Shown one piece after another: positions 10,693-20,154 of a stretch of DNA of 27,342 nt. Made by a program: the position numbers and the translations under genes. The notes under the pieces were generated by a model that searched no databases, was not told where the DNA came from, and saw only the letters and a list, made by a program, of their open reading frames with translations. This DNA is from Beroe ovata (Eukaryota; Ctenophora; Nuda; Beroida; Beroidae): positions 162,956 through 190,297 of the forward strand of contig CAMPET010000037.1 in NCBI GenBank assembly GCA_946803715.1. Direction: 5' to 3'. Each line of letters begins with the position of its first letter. Within the stretch, counting starts at the first letter, position 1.

Positions 10693-11425
10693 GTCTTGAA
10701 CCATTCTCACCATGTGGTTCAGTGGGAGATGTTCTCGTCCAGGCTCTGGTGACAGAGACATGCTATGCAAACCCGAGATCCAACTGATCCAAATTATTGC
10801 GATGATGCTCCCATTTGCCAATTAAATGGTGACCCCGCTGTTCACAAAGTTACAAATTTTGTGAAGAATTGTTTTTAGGTTGATCATGTCTTGGAGTAAC
10901 CCATCAATAAACTGAACTAGGTTCTGGAATAGAACACATTCGCCACTTTCAGTTACACAATGTATACACACCCATTTAAAATCGACATCGGTCAAAACGG
11001 ATTGGCTATGTGCCCAACACGGTTGAGATCCTTGCTGTATGTTATAAACAATGAATTGAAATCGTGGGGTTGCGTACAGACCACTCTGTCACAGGAGCTG
11101 ATAGCCTAATTATACAATGATTTTTGTACACGCCCATCTCTGCTTGATTTTAATAACATGATTATTGCATTAAGACAACTTGTTTGACTTATTAATAAAA
11201 TCTGTCATCGAATGTTATCAAATTATATTGCATTTCCATAAATGCACATCTTTGACAGCTACATAATTATTGCCTCTCGATACCCATCAGAATGAAATTC
11301 TTTGATCCAGAAGTTGACACAAAATTAAATTCTCATTATTATTCAAAACAGCTTCATGGTTCATGTTAAATATTTCTATTTGCTGCGTCCCCAAATCTTA
11401 TCCTGCAGGTAGATACTCAATTGGC
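10693..11425. other. Convergent 3' region between the peptide gene and the minus-strand CUB-like gene
   Basis: Apart from the AATAAA at 10906, I see no exon here. Two converging genes end on either side, so this holds their 3' untranslated regions. Confidence 0.5.
10906..10911 (+). terminator. Candidate poly(A) signal of the small peptide gene
   Basis: A perfect AATAAA about 214 bases after the TAG at 10690-10692, in a suitable position for the 3' end of the transcript. Confidence 0.5.
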
Positions 11426-13432
11426 TTAGAAAACCTTGATAGTTTCGCCGTCATCAGGTCCCGCTAGTTGTTCTTCCTCCAGTCCTGGATTGTGGGAGTT
11501 ACATTATAATCGGGGGGAATCTAAATTCTAACTTGATAACTTGATAACTATAGATAAACTCGATATCTTGAGCAGCTAGTTTAGTGTTATGATCACTTTA
11601 TGAAAACCAATCCGATTATTTGTAATGTTGGAAAGTTACTCACCGTCACAAACTTCACATATACTTTTGTACTCGGTTTTGGGTATGCAGACCATGCCAA
11701 TCGACCATTTACTGCCCTCTGGCGGCGTGCCTTGTGACGTGAAATCAAGTGAAGCTCTGTTGCCATCCAAAACGGTGTTGAATGGTTTCTTGCTTCCGTG
11801 AATGCCCATCTGACAAAATGGTAGATAATGCAGTAGTGAGTTGTCAAGTGAGGAAAGTGAATTATTTGCTTTAATGCAGAAAATTAATTATTGCATCCTT
11901 TCGTAATTACCTCGAAATTCTGTTGGTGAATCTTGATTGTGTCTCCGGGATTCATTGAAAAGTCTAGTTGCATACACAGATGTATATCACAATCCCCTTC
12001 AAAATCGATTATGTAACTGCAGTGAGTGTTGGGACTGTATTGCCCTTCAGCATATCTGTAAGAAACACGTTATCAAGAACTGAGAAGTATATTGATATAA
12101 GTTAACAAGGAGAACTCATTAATTTTTCATAATGATTAGCCCTTTCGGTCATATATTAGAGTATGAGTAATTTATCACGGCTGTTGCGGCTTATGAATGA
12201 GCAGAATTTCAATTTGATTCCAATCTACCCAGTACCTACCCGTGTGAGTATAGAACAATAGTTTGTCCAGATGTGGCGTTCAAGAAATAGCAGCATGAAA
12301 GTCCATCAGCGTCACCTGAGAAAGATGTTTTTGAGAAATTCGAAACGCAAATTCGTGATATTAGGGGAGGGCTTTCCCAGGGCTTTCTCTCTGTCTAGTC
12401 CGAGTTTATAAGGGGGAGGTTTCCTGAGAGCATTTAATTGCTGGAACAGTAATTTTCGTTTATCATTACGATCCAACCCACTGCACCTTTCAAAGTTTGG
12501 ATTTCGTAGTGATCCCGTATAAGTGTTTAGAAAGACGTTGGCTATAATGACCATTTATGTTTACCAATATCATGAACGGAAACATGTCTGCTGCCTTAGT
12601 CCAATCTCGACGTGAGCATCAATGTAGAGATTATATTTGAGGACTGTGTATGTCTGCCTCAGGGTTGGTGATCAAGATTCATATTAAGTGGGGAGTCCGG
12701 ACTATCAGCCAAGTGACAGCACCTTACATGATGTCTGATGGTTGCTGTCACTTGTGCTGGCTCCTGCAGTGACTTGCCTAGTCAACTTTTGAATCATACG
12801 CGACAGATCCGGATACATATTAAATGTCAGCTTTATATTAGTGACTGACTTCATGCTATAGGTAGAGAGTGGCGATATATCACTGCTGACTGCAATTTTC
12901 TGATAAGAAACTATAGGTAACACTCGATTACTCACAATTGTCCCACCCATACTCCGTCATTAATGGGGTTTCTCTCTTTTGGCACTGGAAGGCAATAGCT
13001 GCTCCGATCACCAGACTGCATAGAACGGCCAATCTGAAATAAATCAGTCTTGCGTCATTAATCTTGTACGTGTTTTAATGCATATGTACAGTTTTAGGAG
13101 ACGATCGGTCTTACATTATAGCGTACCCAGAACTCGGTATAACAACGAACTATTATATTTATAAAAAGGTAAAATATGGCATGCTCTTGATGACTTGATA
13201 ACTTTGATTGATATTGAATTGCCTAGGGGGGTAGGTACTGATGTATGAAAAGACTCAATGGTGCCAAAACTATTCTCAGTTGGTGCCATGGTATGTGCCA
13301 GTGATCATAGGTGCTAGGTATACTACAAGGCAGGTTATGGAACTGCTGACCCAACGAGTACCGAAGGCACGAGTTATGTCAGTAGTTATAACATGCTTAT
13401 GGTGCGGCACAAATTGACGTTCCTAGCTGCAT
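11426..13432 (-). CDS. Secreted CUB-like Cys-rich protein, long paralogue
   Basis: Exons in minus-strand order: 13432-13419, 13033-12936, 12889-12728, 12315-12240, 12055-11911, 11809-11644 and 11484-11426, giving 239 residues. All exons from 13033 down have good GT/AG signals and matching phases. The first (14 bases, MQLGT) rests on a weak gtcaat donor and is tentative. It completes a signal peptide, MQLGTLAVLCSLVIGAAIA, before FQCQKRE. A polar 80-residue segment follows, absent from the sister gene, and then the shared core: CCYFLN, CSYIIDFEGDCDIHLC, NPGDTIKIH, KWSIGMVC and CEVC. The spacing of C-x-Y-x-I, C-D-x-x-L-C, G-D-x-I-x-I and W-x-I resembles a divergent CUB domain, an extracellular binding fold. 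The acidic C-terminus GLEEEQLAGPDDGE parallels the sister's DLNEKAVLPESE. The ligand is unknown. Confidence 0.7.
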
Positions 13433-14818
13433 TTTCCGTGTCAAATGGGCAAATAACTGGCAATTTCACGCCTTCAAAGTGTTCATTGTCCAATGAGCGT
13501 CTCGGAATGAGAAATGCAGCGTGATTGATACGTTTGGTCATGTGGCTAAGTACTTTGATGTCATTGGCTATGGACCAAGGCAGGGAGCTTAAAGCGGTTT
13601 GCCAACTTATGGAGAACTGTATTTCATAGGTTGGCAGACCGGTTTTAAGATCATGAATTCTTCACTGAACTGTATTCCATAAGTATCGATTGCAAGCAAA
13701 GATTCCATGGACTTGATACTTGATTAGATTTTGTTTTGAATATTATCCTTGACTCAGGGCCGGATAAAGCAACTTTGGTTGAGATTCCGGAAGCTAGTTT
13801 AGATCTCGATCATACATAGCAGCTCTGATTAGCTATCAGCTATCACGTGACAGCTACCTGATCGTGACTGCTTCACTCGGTTACCGCGAGTGCAGACACT
13901 TCGGTGCCGTACACACTATCAAGCTCCTAATGGCACACAGTGCTACTGAGAAAAATCTTGGTAGTAAAATATCTAAATATTCATACCTACTGCATCACGC
14001 CATCACACATGTAATCCATACTATTTAACCATTTTGAAGAATATGCGATTTAGTGAACCTTTTCTATTTTCATGTTTGTATGAGCGATTGTGCAAGGGGG
14101 AGAGCGTGTAACACTGTGGCTACCTACCTGTTCATGGTGGCCTTTTTTCAGTTCAACAATCAAAATATCCGGGAAACTTTTTCTGCACTGACAAATACAA
14201 TGAGACGACAATCACTGGAAAACTATAGATGTAAAGTACATTGAACCATTAATGTAAACGTGTTGGAGAGGAAGGAGTCTCCTCACTGGGTGGTGTCTCT
14301 TTATGCTGTGTACAGGTGACGCCTATTCACGAGAAGTGTCACGTGATAAGTCACGTGATCACACAACTCCTCTCATTTTCATGAGATACGAAGTTGAAGT
14401 CCGGTGTAAGTCCTGAATTACAGCCCGTGTGGGTAAGAAAATGTAATTGTTGTTGAATTTTTCGGAAGCTTTGGTGTATGCAACTTTACAGTTAATCAGA
14501 TGGTTTGATGAGCGGTCACCTGACCACTCCACTCTCATAAAGCTTTATTCAACATAGGGGCATGGCAGTTTATACCTCTTCTGAGACGCACACCTATCTA
14601 CACCTTCATTACATTCTGTGTACATGACCCGATAGTGCTTCATTTTGAACCTTTATTTTATACATTTGTCTTTGCTTGTATAACCAAATCATAAGCAAGT
14701 CTTTTGGTGGATCTGAACAAGCAAGCACCATGCTTTCCTTCTTGTTTGGGTGAGTTGCAACTTTCATTACCAAAGCTTTTATAGAAGCTACCATTTAAAC
14801 CTGAGATTGACAGTTGTC
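13433..14818. promoter_or_regulatory. Divergent intergenic region of the CUB-like pair, with three CACGTG boxes
   Basis: About 1.4 kb lies between the 5' ends of the two CUB-like paralogues. It holds three CACGTG E-boxes: 13844-13849 (TATCACGTGACA), 14340-14345 and 14352-14357. The last two are TCACGTGA palindromes 12 bases apart. Such sites bind bHLH-zip factors of the USF/MITF/TFEB and Myc/Max type. No coding exon is evident; the 63-codon ORF at 14053-14244 has no supporting partner. Joint control of both genes is inference. Confidence 0.45.
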
Positions 14819-16007
14819 ATGTTTGTCATAACGTGTGTTTGTCATAACGTGTGCTAGGTGTTTTATTGTTTTTGACAATCTGACTACTGCACCTGCACCC
14901 AATTATAACAAAGATTCCTTTTAGAGCTGCTCTACTGGCATATGTGACAGCTCAAGATCACACTGTTGTTGAATACATTGGTATGTGGACTCCAATCAAT
15001 CAATCATTCATGTTTTAAACCTAAATGAAAGCTGTTCTAACACTGCCACACTTCATTATATGATATTCATTGGTTGCAGGTAATGCCAACTTCTGCTGTT
15101 ACTATTTCCACAACGAGTCAGTGTCGATGTTCAGCCATGACTACCACACCCACTATCAAACGGTTTGATAACCACTTGATGCTCCCAACATGATATTGAT
15201 ACCTGCAATGTCTAATGCTCTATAGCTGACAGTTCTCAGATTTTTGAATTAGCTATTAATCTCAGAACACCATGTGCCAATACAACATTGAGGTCACTGA
15301 ACCTCCTGAACTTGAAGATAACTGTGATCTGGCCTTGTGTGTCAAAAACCTGAATCTGGATGCTGGGGACTCAATCAGGATTCATCATAGAGACATATCG
15401 GTAAAAACCCTAGTTTTTACCAACCTTAGCTTGATAAAATTTTCCGGATTTTTTTGACAACTATAGGCCGGTTATTGTGAATAATGACATACTGTTAAGT
15501 GTCGAATCTCAGGTCGAATATCGTGGGGACAATACTCCAAAGTACCCGATAAGGATTTGGGATCACAAGGTCAGATGATTTGATTGATACCTATTTGATT
15601 GATACCTATTTGATTGATACCTATTTGGTTGATACCTATTTGATTGATACCTATTTGGTTAATACCTATTTTACTTTTTTTCAGTTAAAAATTATAATTC
15701 CAAGTTATTACCCGTGATACAAACTGCACCTCAGGCAAGTTTCTGGTTCCACAGTGACACTACCGACATCTCCCCAACTGCAAGTTGGGCAATATCTTAC
15801 ATCTGTCTTGAAAGAGGAGTCGACCATGATCTTTGCAATATCTGTGGAGGTTCATATTATATTAAGATGTCAACTATCTTACAATACGTTGTTTTAAACA
15901 TTTGATTTCTATTCTGACCCATTTTCAAATTCGTTATTTCAGATTTGAACGAAAAAGCAGTTCTGCCAGAGAGCGAAACATCCAAATGGTACAGAATCTG
16001 GTCTTAG
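14819..16007 (+). CDS. Secreted CUB-like Cys-rich protein, short paralogue
   Basis: Exons 14819-14832, 14925-14980, 15080-15162, 15266-15400, 15513-15569, 15735-15849 and 15943-16007 join in frame to 174 residues. The start MFVITAALLAYVTA reads as a signal peptide, cut before QDHTVVEY. The core shares its cysteine plan with the minus-strand neighbour: NANFCCYYFHNES, CQYNIEV, NCDLALCVKNLNLDAGDSIR, PIRIWDH, FWFHSD, ASWAISYICLE and CNICG, then an acidic-to-polar tail ending KWYRIWS. This fits a divergent single CUB domain (the paired Cys, a D-S-I-R-I strand, F-x-F-x-S-D, then W-x-I). It lacks the Ser/Thr-rich insert of its sister and has an extra intron at 15570. The 14-base first coding exon lies on a 16-base tandem duplication. 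The function is unknown, and it may act as an extracellular recognition protein. Confidence 0.72.
14821..14853. repeat. 16-base tandem duplication at the CUB-like start
   Basis: GTTTGTCATAACGTGT occurs twice in a row, from 14821. The copy next to the ATG gives the first coding exon and its donor; the second copy is wholly in the intron and offers a second, out-of-phase donor. Confidence 0.85.
15579..15668. repeat. Six-copy 15-base tandem repeat in an intron
   Basis: The unit TTTGATTGATACCTA is repeated six times, with the last copies diverging (GGTTGATACC, GGTTAATACC). It fills much of the intron 15570-15734 of the short CUB-like gene. Confidence 0.95.
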
Positions 16008-17780
16008 TTGAATCATAGAAGGAATTGAAACACTGAACCATGCACTGATAAAATTTATTTCCATAACTGTTCAGTTTTCCTATTTCCTAATGAAGTTAAA
16101 TAGTGTTGCAACGTGCATTGAGCAAGGAGTTGCATGTTCTTGCGATTTCTTTTGGAACGAATTGGTAGTGTTGAATGTTGATCAATAGATTGTCTGAAAA
16201 CCGAGAATTTGTTTTACATGCAGGTAGAGTTTAGATGTTTCATGACTGTTGATCATATTGACCACAGATTTCGACGTGAACTCAGCGTCAGGGTATGATC
16301 TATATCCCACTACCCTAACCCAACTTCCTGGTGCTGCATTTCACAGCAAGATGTCAAATTTAATCAAATTAATTCATAATGCGTCTAGTCGATATATGTC
16401 CCGCGTTCACGATACAGCAGTTTCGTCCAAGCTTGAACGATAGCGACTATATGTGGTTGTTGGTCTGCCAACATAATAATCCCGACAATAATTTGACATG
16501 AAAATTTGTCAATATTATTGCCGATTGTCGTGGACAACTGAAATAATTATGGTAATATAGGAAATCATGATGCAATCGTGTGTCAGCTCTGTATAGGAAG
16601 GTACATTATTGAAGTTCATAGGCTGACAACTATTGCCATCAAATTCAAGCACTATCCTCGGCAAGCTATCATAGAATCATGCCGATTTCTTGCCACTTTG
16701 ACTTCGAGGCCAGTTGTATTACATAACAGTGGTGTTTTTGTCACCATGGTATAAATTACTTCCCTTGACGGATGCTGAATTATTCCATAAACTAACGATC
16801 CTCAGCAAGTGCAAAGACTTTGTGGCTAACCCGAATAATTTCAACAAAACCCTTCTTTGTGCAGTACTCCATTATTATAGAGAGAACACTCCCATATTGA
16901 TTATGTCATAAATGTAACATGCTTGACTTTTACTCAATCAAAACAATCCTCGGGTAGACATTTCCTATGAGTATGCTGTCCGCGGTGTCGCTGGCATAGA
17001 TCAATCCCTGCGCTTGGTGAAGCTCTCATCAAAGCAATGTCCACGAAGACTAGCGAATGGAGAATACTGCGTGATATACTATGATGCTAATGCTTGTCGG
17101 ATTTAACGTTATTTATTGACATCATCTAACCCAAATTGGCTCCGAAACTATTATAGATTTCTGTTATTATATTGAGGTATGTTTACAAATTTGGTAGTTT
17201 GTAGATTAAATATTGCTATTGATTGATCGTCTTGCATTTGCGATACAGAGTGTAATTTCTTTAATTCTTCATTACTTTGGCCGATTTTTGCGCTCAGAAT
17301 ACGAAAACATGTTAAGCAAGAGGTAACCTCAGACCTGCGGTTGAATCGCCGTATTGATTGCATATTAACTCGCTGTTCAAGGTTGAGTTTGAATTAACTC
17401 TTATTTCGACCTTTTTACGTGACTTTGTTGCCCATGAATCGTATAGTTTTTCGAGCATTTAGTTCAAATTAGGGCAAATTTCACTCGTCAGTTTCAACTC
17501 TTTCTGAAATACTTTTCTTTAACCATCGTTCCAGTGAGGAGGCAGAGAAGATTGACTATCTTTAGGTAGTCTATATCTTTAGGTAGTTCATTAAGGAGTC
17601 GCATACACGGCCACTTTTACGGCCTATACATTTCCCTAATAGTATTGGCATATTGGTATTCTGTAAGATCTACCTATTGGTACGCTTGTATGTAGACTTG
17701 ATCACATCTACATCAAGATATTTGATGTTTGCAATATTGATCATTTTGATATCGTTAATCCCACAATTATTTCAGTAGAA
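16008..17780 (+). other. No assembled gene; several coding-like plus-strand patches
   Basis: Patches that read like protein but do not join into one gene: 16249-16443 (contains SGYDLYPTTLTQLPGAAFH), a shifted frame running past it to about 16500 (SDYMWLLVCQHNNPDNNLT), 16714-16911 (WYKLLPLTDAELFHKLTI, then CKDFVANPNNFNKTLL) and about 16940-17106 (VDISYEYAVRGVAGIDQS, CPRRLANGEYC). They may be exons of a gene I cannot assemble or remains of a decayed one. From 17107 to 17780 I see only the 5' flank of the GPCR, with a short tandem TATCTTTAGGTAGT near 17564-17590. Confidence 0.3.
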
Positions 17781-19472
17781 ATGGCTGACTCAGAAAGTAC
17801 ATTTCTCTTCCTTCTCATGATATTCCTGACAACATTTGGTTTGTTTGCAAACTCAGCGTCTTTGCTAAAGCTTTCTGTCAATCTACGACAAAGAACAAGG
17901 ATGACTAAGGCAGTCTCCCTTTTTTGCCTCCTTTCACTTACAGGTAATTATACTCTGAGGTTTATACACCCAATGAAATGCACCGGCCGTTCTTGAAACC
18001 ATGAATTCAAGCATGCTCCATGTCTTCCAGATTTTCTTTTCTGTGCCTTCATAAGTGCACCAATGACAATGGCTGTGCGAATGGGAAAAGATGCCCTTGG
18101 GCCATACTGTAACTTACACAGCGTCCTTTCAAGGTTAGCACATCATATTTGTGATCATACCTAGGTACCGGCAATGTTTTCCAGTCCAACTTAAAACTAA
18201 ACCATGTATGCTGACAACAGGATAACCATGAAACAGTTGCAATCTGCAGGTGGTTACTCTACTACCAGACCATCCTACTGGTAACCATTGGTTTCGATCG
18301 TGCATACCTCTCAATCAAGCCTCTCCGGTACCGGAAGCAGTATTCTCTGTGCCAAGCCCTCCTTTACACACTATCAGGTAGGACATAGAGCTATATTATG
18401 GGTGTAATAATAATTAGGTATAATTACTGGGGAATGGGGATGAGAAGTTGAACTGTTCAAGCATTAAGGCAATACTAGAAACCGATACAAAGTTACTCAT
18501 ATGTTGTAATTCAAATTGTATTTAATAAATATTGAATTTAATAAATGATGGGAAAATTGAGCGATGCATCTAGGCCAGTATCACGCTTGTTGCAAAAATT
18601 TATGTAATTGAAGTCATTAATTATACGTCCTACTGATACTGTCGTGGTACTGGCGTGATACCTACTGACCTTCACATATCGCTAAATACATATATCACTA
18701 ACGAATGCTCATAATATGCATAGCTACATTCGTATCCAAATTTTGGAAACGATTACGGATCACGTTTATTTAACCAAGTCTTCTCCAATGATACTGTTTT
18801 CCAGGAGTCACGGTAACTGGTGCAATATCACTCCCAAAGCTCAGTATTCAGTTTTTCCACTTCAATGGAAAGCTGGGCCAATGCATACTTCTAGGTTACA
18901 AGGAACCTAATTCCCTTGGCGCCATTACCCTCAACACAGCAGACAAGGTGTTCGGATTCGGTGGCATGCTACTTCTCCTCTGCTGCAACACCATGGTGGT
19001 GTTTGCTAACCAGGCTCGGCAGAGGAGAATAATGAAGTGCTCCAGGAAAACCCCACAAAGACTCACCATCCTCGCTATCACCGTCATGTTTGTTTTCGTG
19101 GTGTCGAGTCTACCCTACTTTATTGTGAAGATATTGTTCCACGTGAACCGTCAGCTGATGACACCACCCATGAATCCATGGATCAAGCGACTTGTTTTCA
19201 GCTCCTACTACCTCATGCACGTCAGTTCAAGTGTTAACCCTGTCCTATATGTGCTCCAGGGCAGAAACACGAAGCATCATTCGGGGGATAGTAATACGGG
19301 GTGTTTTGACACGGGTTTCCAGACGGTTTTCAACACTATCATTCAGAGTTACGGGGATCACTCTAAATTCTCGCAGGTCACCTCAAATCCAAACGACATT
19401 GCTTTAGTGAAATTGGGCTCATCATCCATTGTTATTGGGAGCAATAACGACCTAATAAATGATGCTGTGTGA
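17781..19472 (+). CDS. Rhodopsin-like (class A) GPCR, paralogue 1
   Basis: Four exons (17781-17943, 18031-18133, 18250-18377, 18805-19472) give 353 residues with seven hydrophobic segments. TM1 begins FLFLLMIFLTTFGLFANSAS, with its asparagine in GLFANSAS. TM2 is in exon 2, followed by YCNL at the usual position of the TM3-top cysteine. The TM3 end is D105-R106-A107, so the DRY motif reads DRA. The second extracellular loop has the partner cysteine (GQCILLGY). TM6 ends SSLPYF in place of CWxP, and TM7 has NPVLY at 276-280. It acts at the plasma membrane, presumably through a G protein. The ligand cannot be told from sequence and it is best called an orphan receptor. Its paralogue lies inverted at 22580-24544, with equal exon phases. 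Confidence 0.85.
18378..18804 (+). other. Intron 3 of GPCR 1, with a small inverted repeat
   Basis: The largest intron of this gene (427 bases). It contains an inverted GTATCACGC (near 18577) and GCGTGATAC (near 18653) about 80 bases apart. The 64-codon ORF at 18716-18910 is a frame shadow across the acceptor. Confidence 0.5.
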
Positions 19473-20154
19473 GACACACATTATATCATGGACAAATATT
19501 ATGGCTACACTTTCTTCCTGGTAAAGAAGGTGGAGCCGTACCACCTTAGTCCTATGTTTTCTTTGTGATCTTCTATCTACGCAGTGAAACACAATTATTG
19601 TGTGCCATCATAATTGTCTACATCTTGGAGACAACCGCGTACCTGTCTTTGTAGCAAGTCTTTATAGCTGCTTGTCGTAAATGGGTTGTCATGGTTACGA
19701 GAGGGCGAATGTGTCGTAGAGGACACGTGACTAATTTGTCAAGGTCACCATTGTGACACCCTTCGGTCACGTGATACAGGTAAACTCGATGGACAATGGT
19801 GATGTTTTGTCCTCGTTGATAAAAGAAGGTCATTGTTTTGAGTCGTGTAGCTTTTTGAGTTTAGGAAAAGGCGGAAACCTTCTCCCTGTTTCTCCCTGTG
19901 CTCCGCTGAGTTCGAATTTGCTGAATGTTATTAAGCACCTCTGAGTTTCATACTTTTAATTTCATGAGAATTTAATTTTGTTTTGCAGTTTTAAAACAAA
20001 AATCCGGATTTCGGGAGAGTTATATACTGCTCCTATTAAGAAGGCCCACTGAAATTCTCAAATGATGTCAAATAATGATTCCTTAGCAATCTATTAACAC
20101 AATATCTATCCCTCGATAAGAATAATAACAATTCTGTTCTTACCAGGGATCATA
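19473..20154. promoter_or_regulatory. Intergenic region before DD3-3, with two CACGTG boxes
   Basis: It holds the GPCR 1 3' flank and the DD3-3 5' flank. Two CACGTG boxes sit at 19724-19729 and 19768-19773, and a TTATATACT word lies near 20019. The context ttcttaccag, then GGATCATAATG, upstream of the ATG could be an acceptor for a leader intron. No coding exon is apparent; short ORFs here look random. Confidence 0.35.

Noticed and set aside
11593-11847. Minus-strand 84-codon ORF starting MTTHYC
   Set aside because: It overlaps a real exon (11809-11644) in the wrong frame; the frame reading MGIHGSKKP matches the paralogue.
12312-12554. Minus-strand 80-codon ORF
   Set aside because: Mostly intronic in the CUB-like gene, with no splice or family support.
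14053-14244. Plus-strand 63-codon ORF upstream of the short CUB-like gene
   Set aside because: No signal peptide, no partner exon, and composition like random AT-rich sequence.
19037-19407. Two plus-strand ORFs of 66 and 71 codons
   Set aside because: Alternate-frame shadows of GPCR 1 exon 4.
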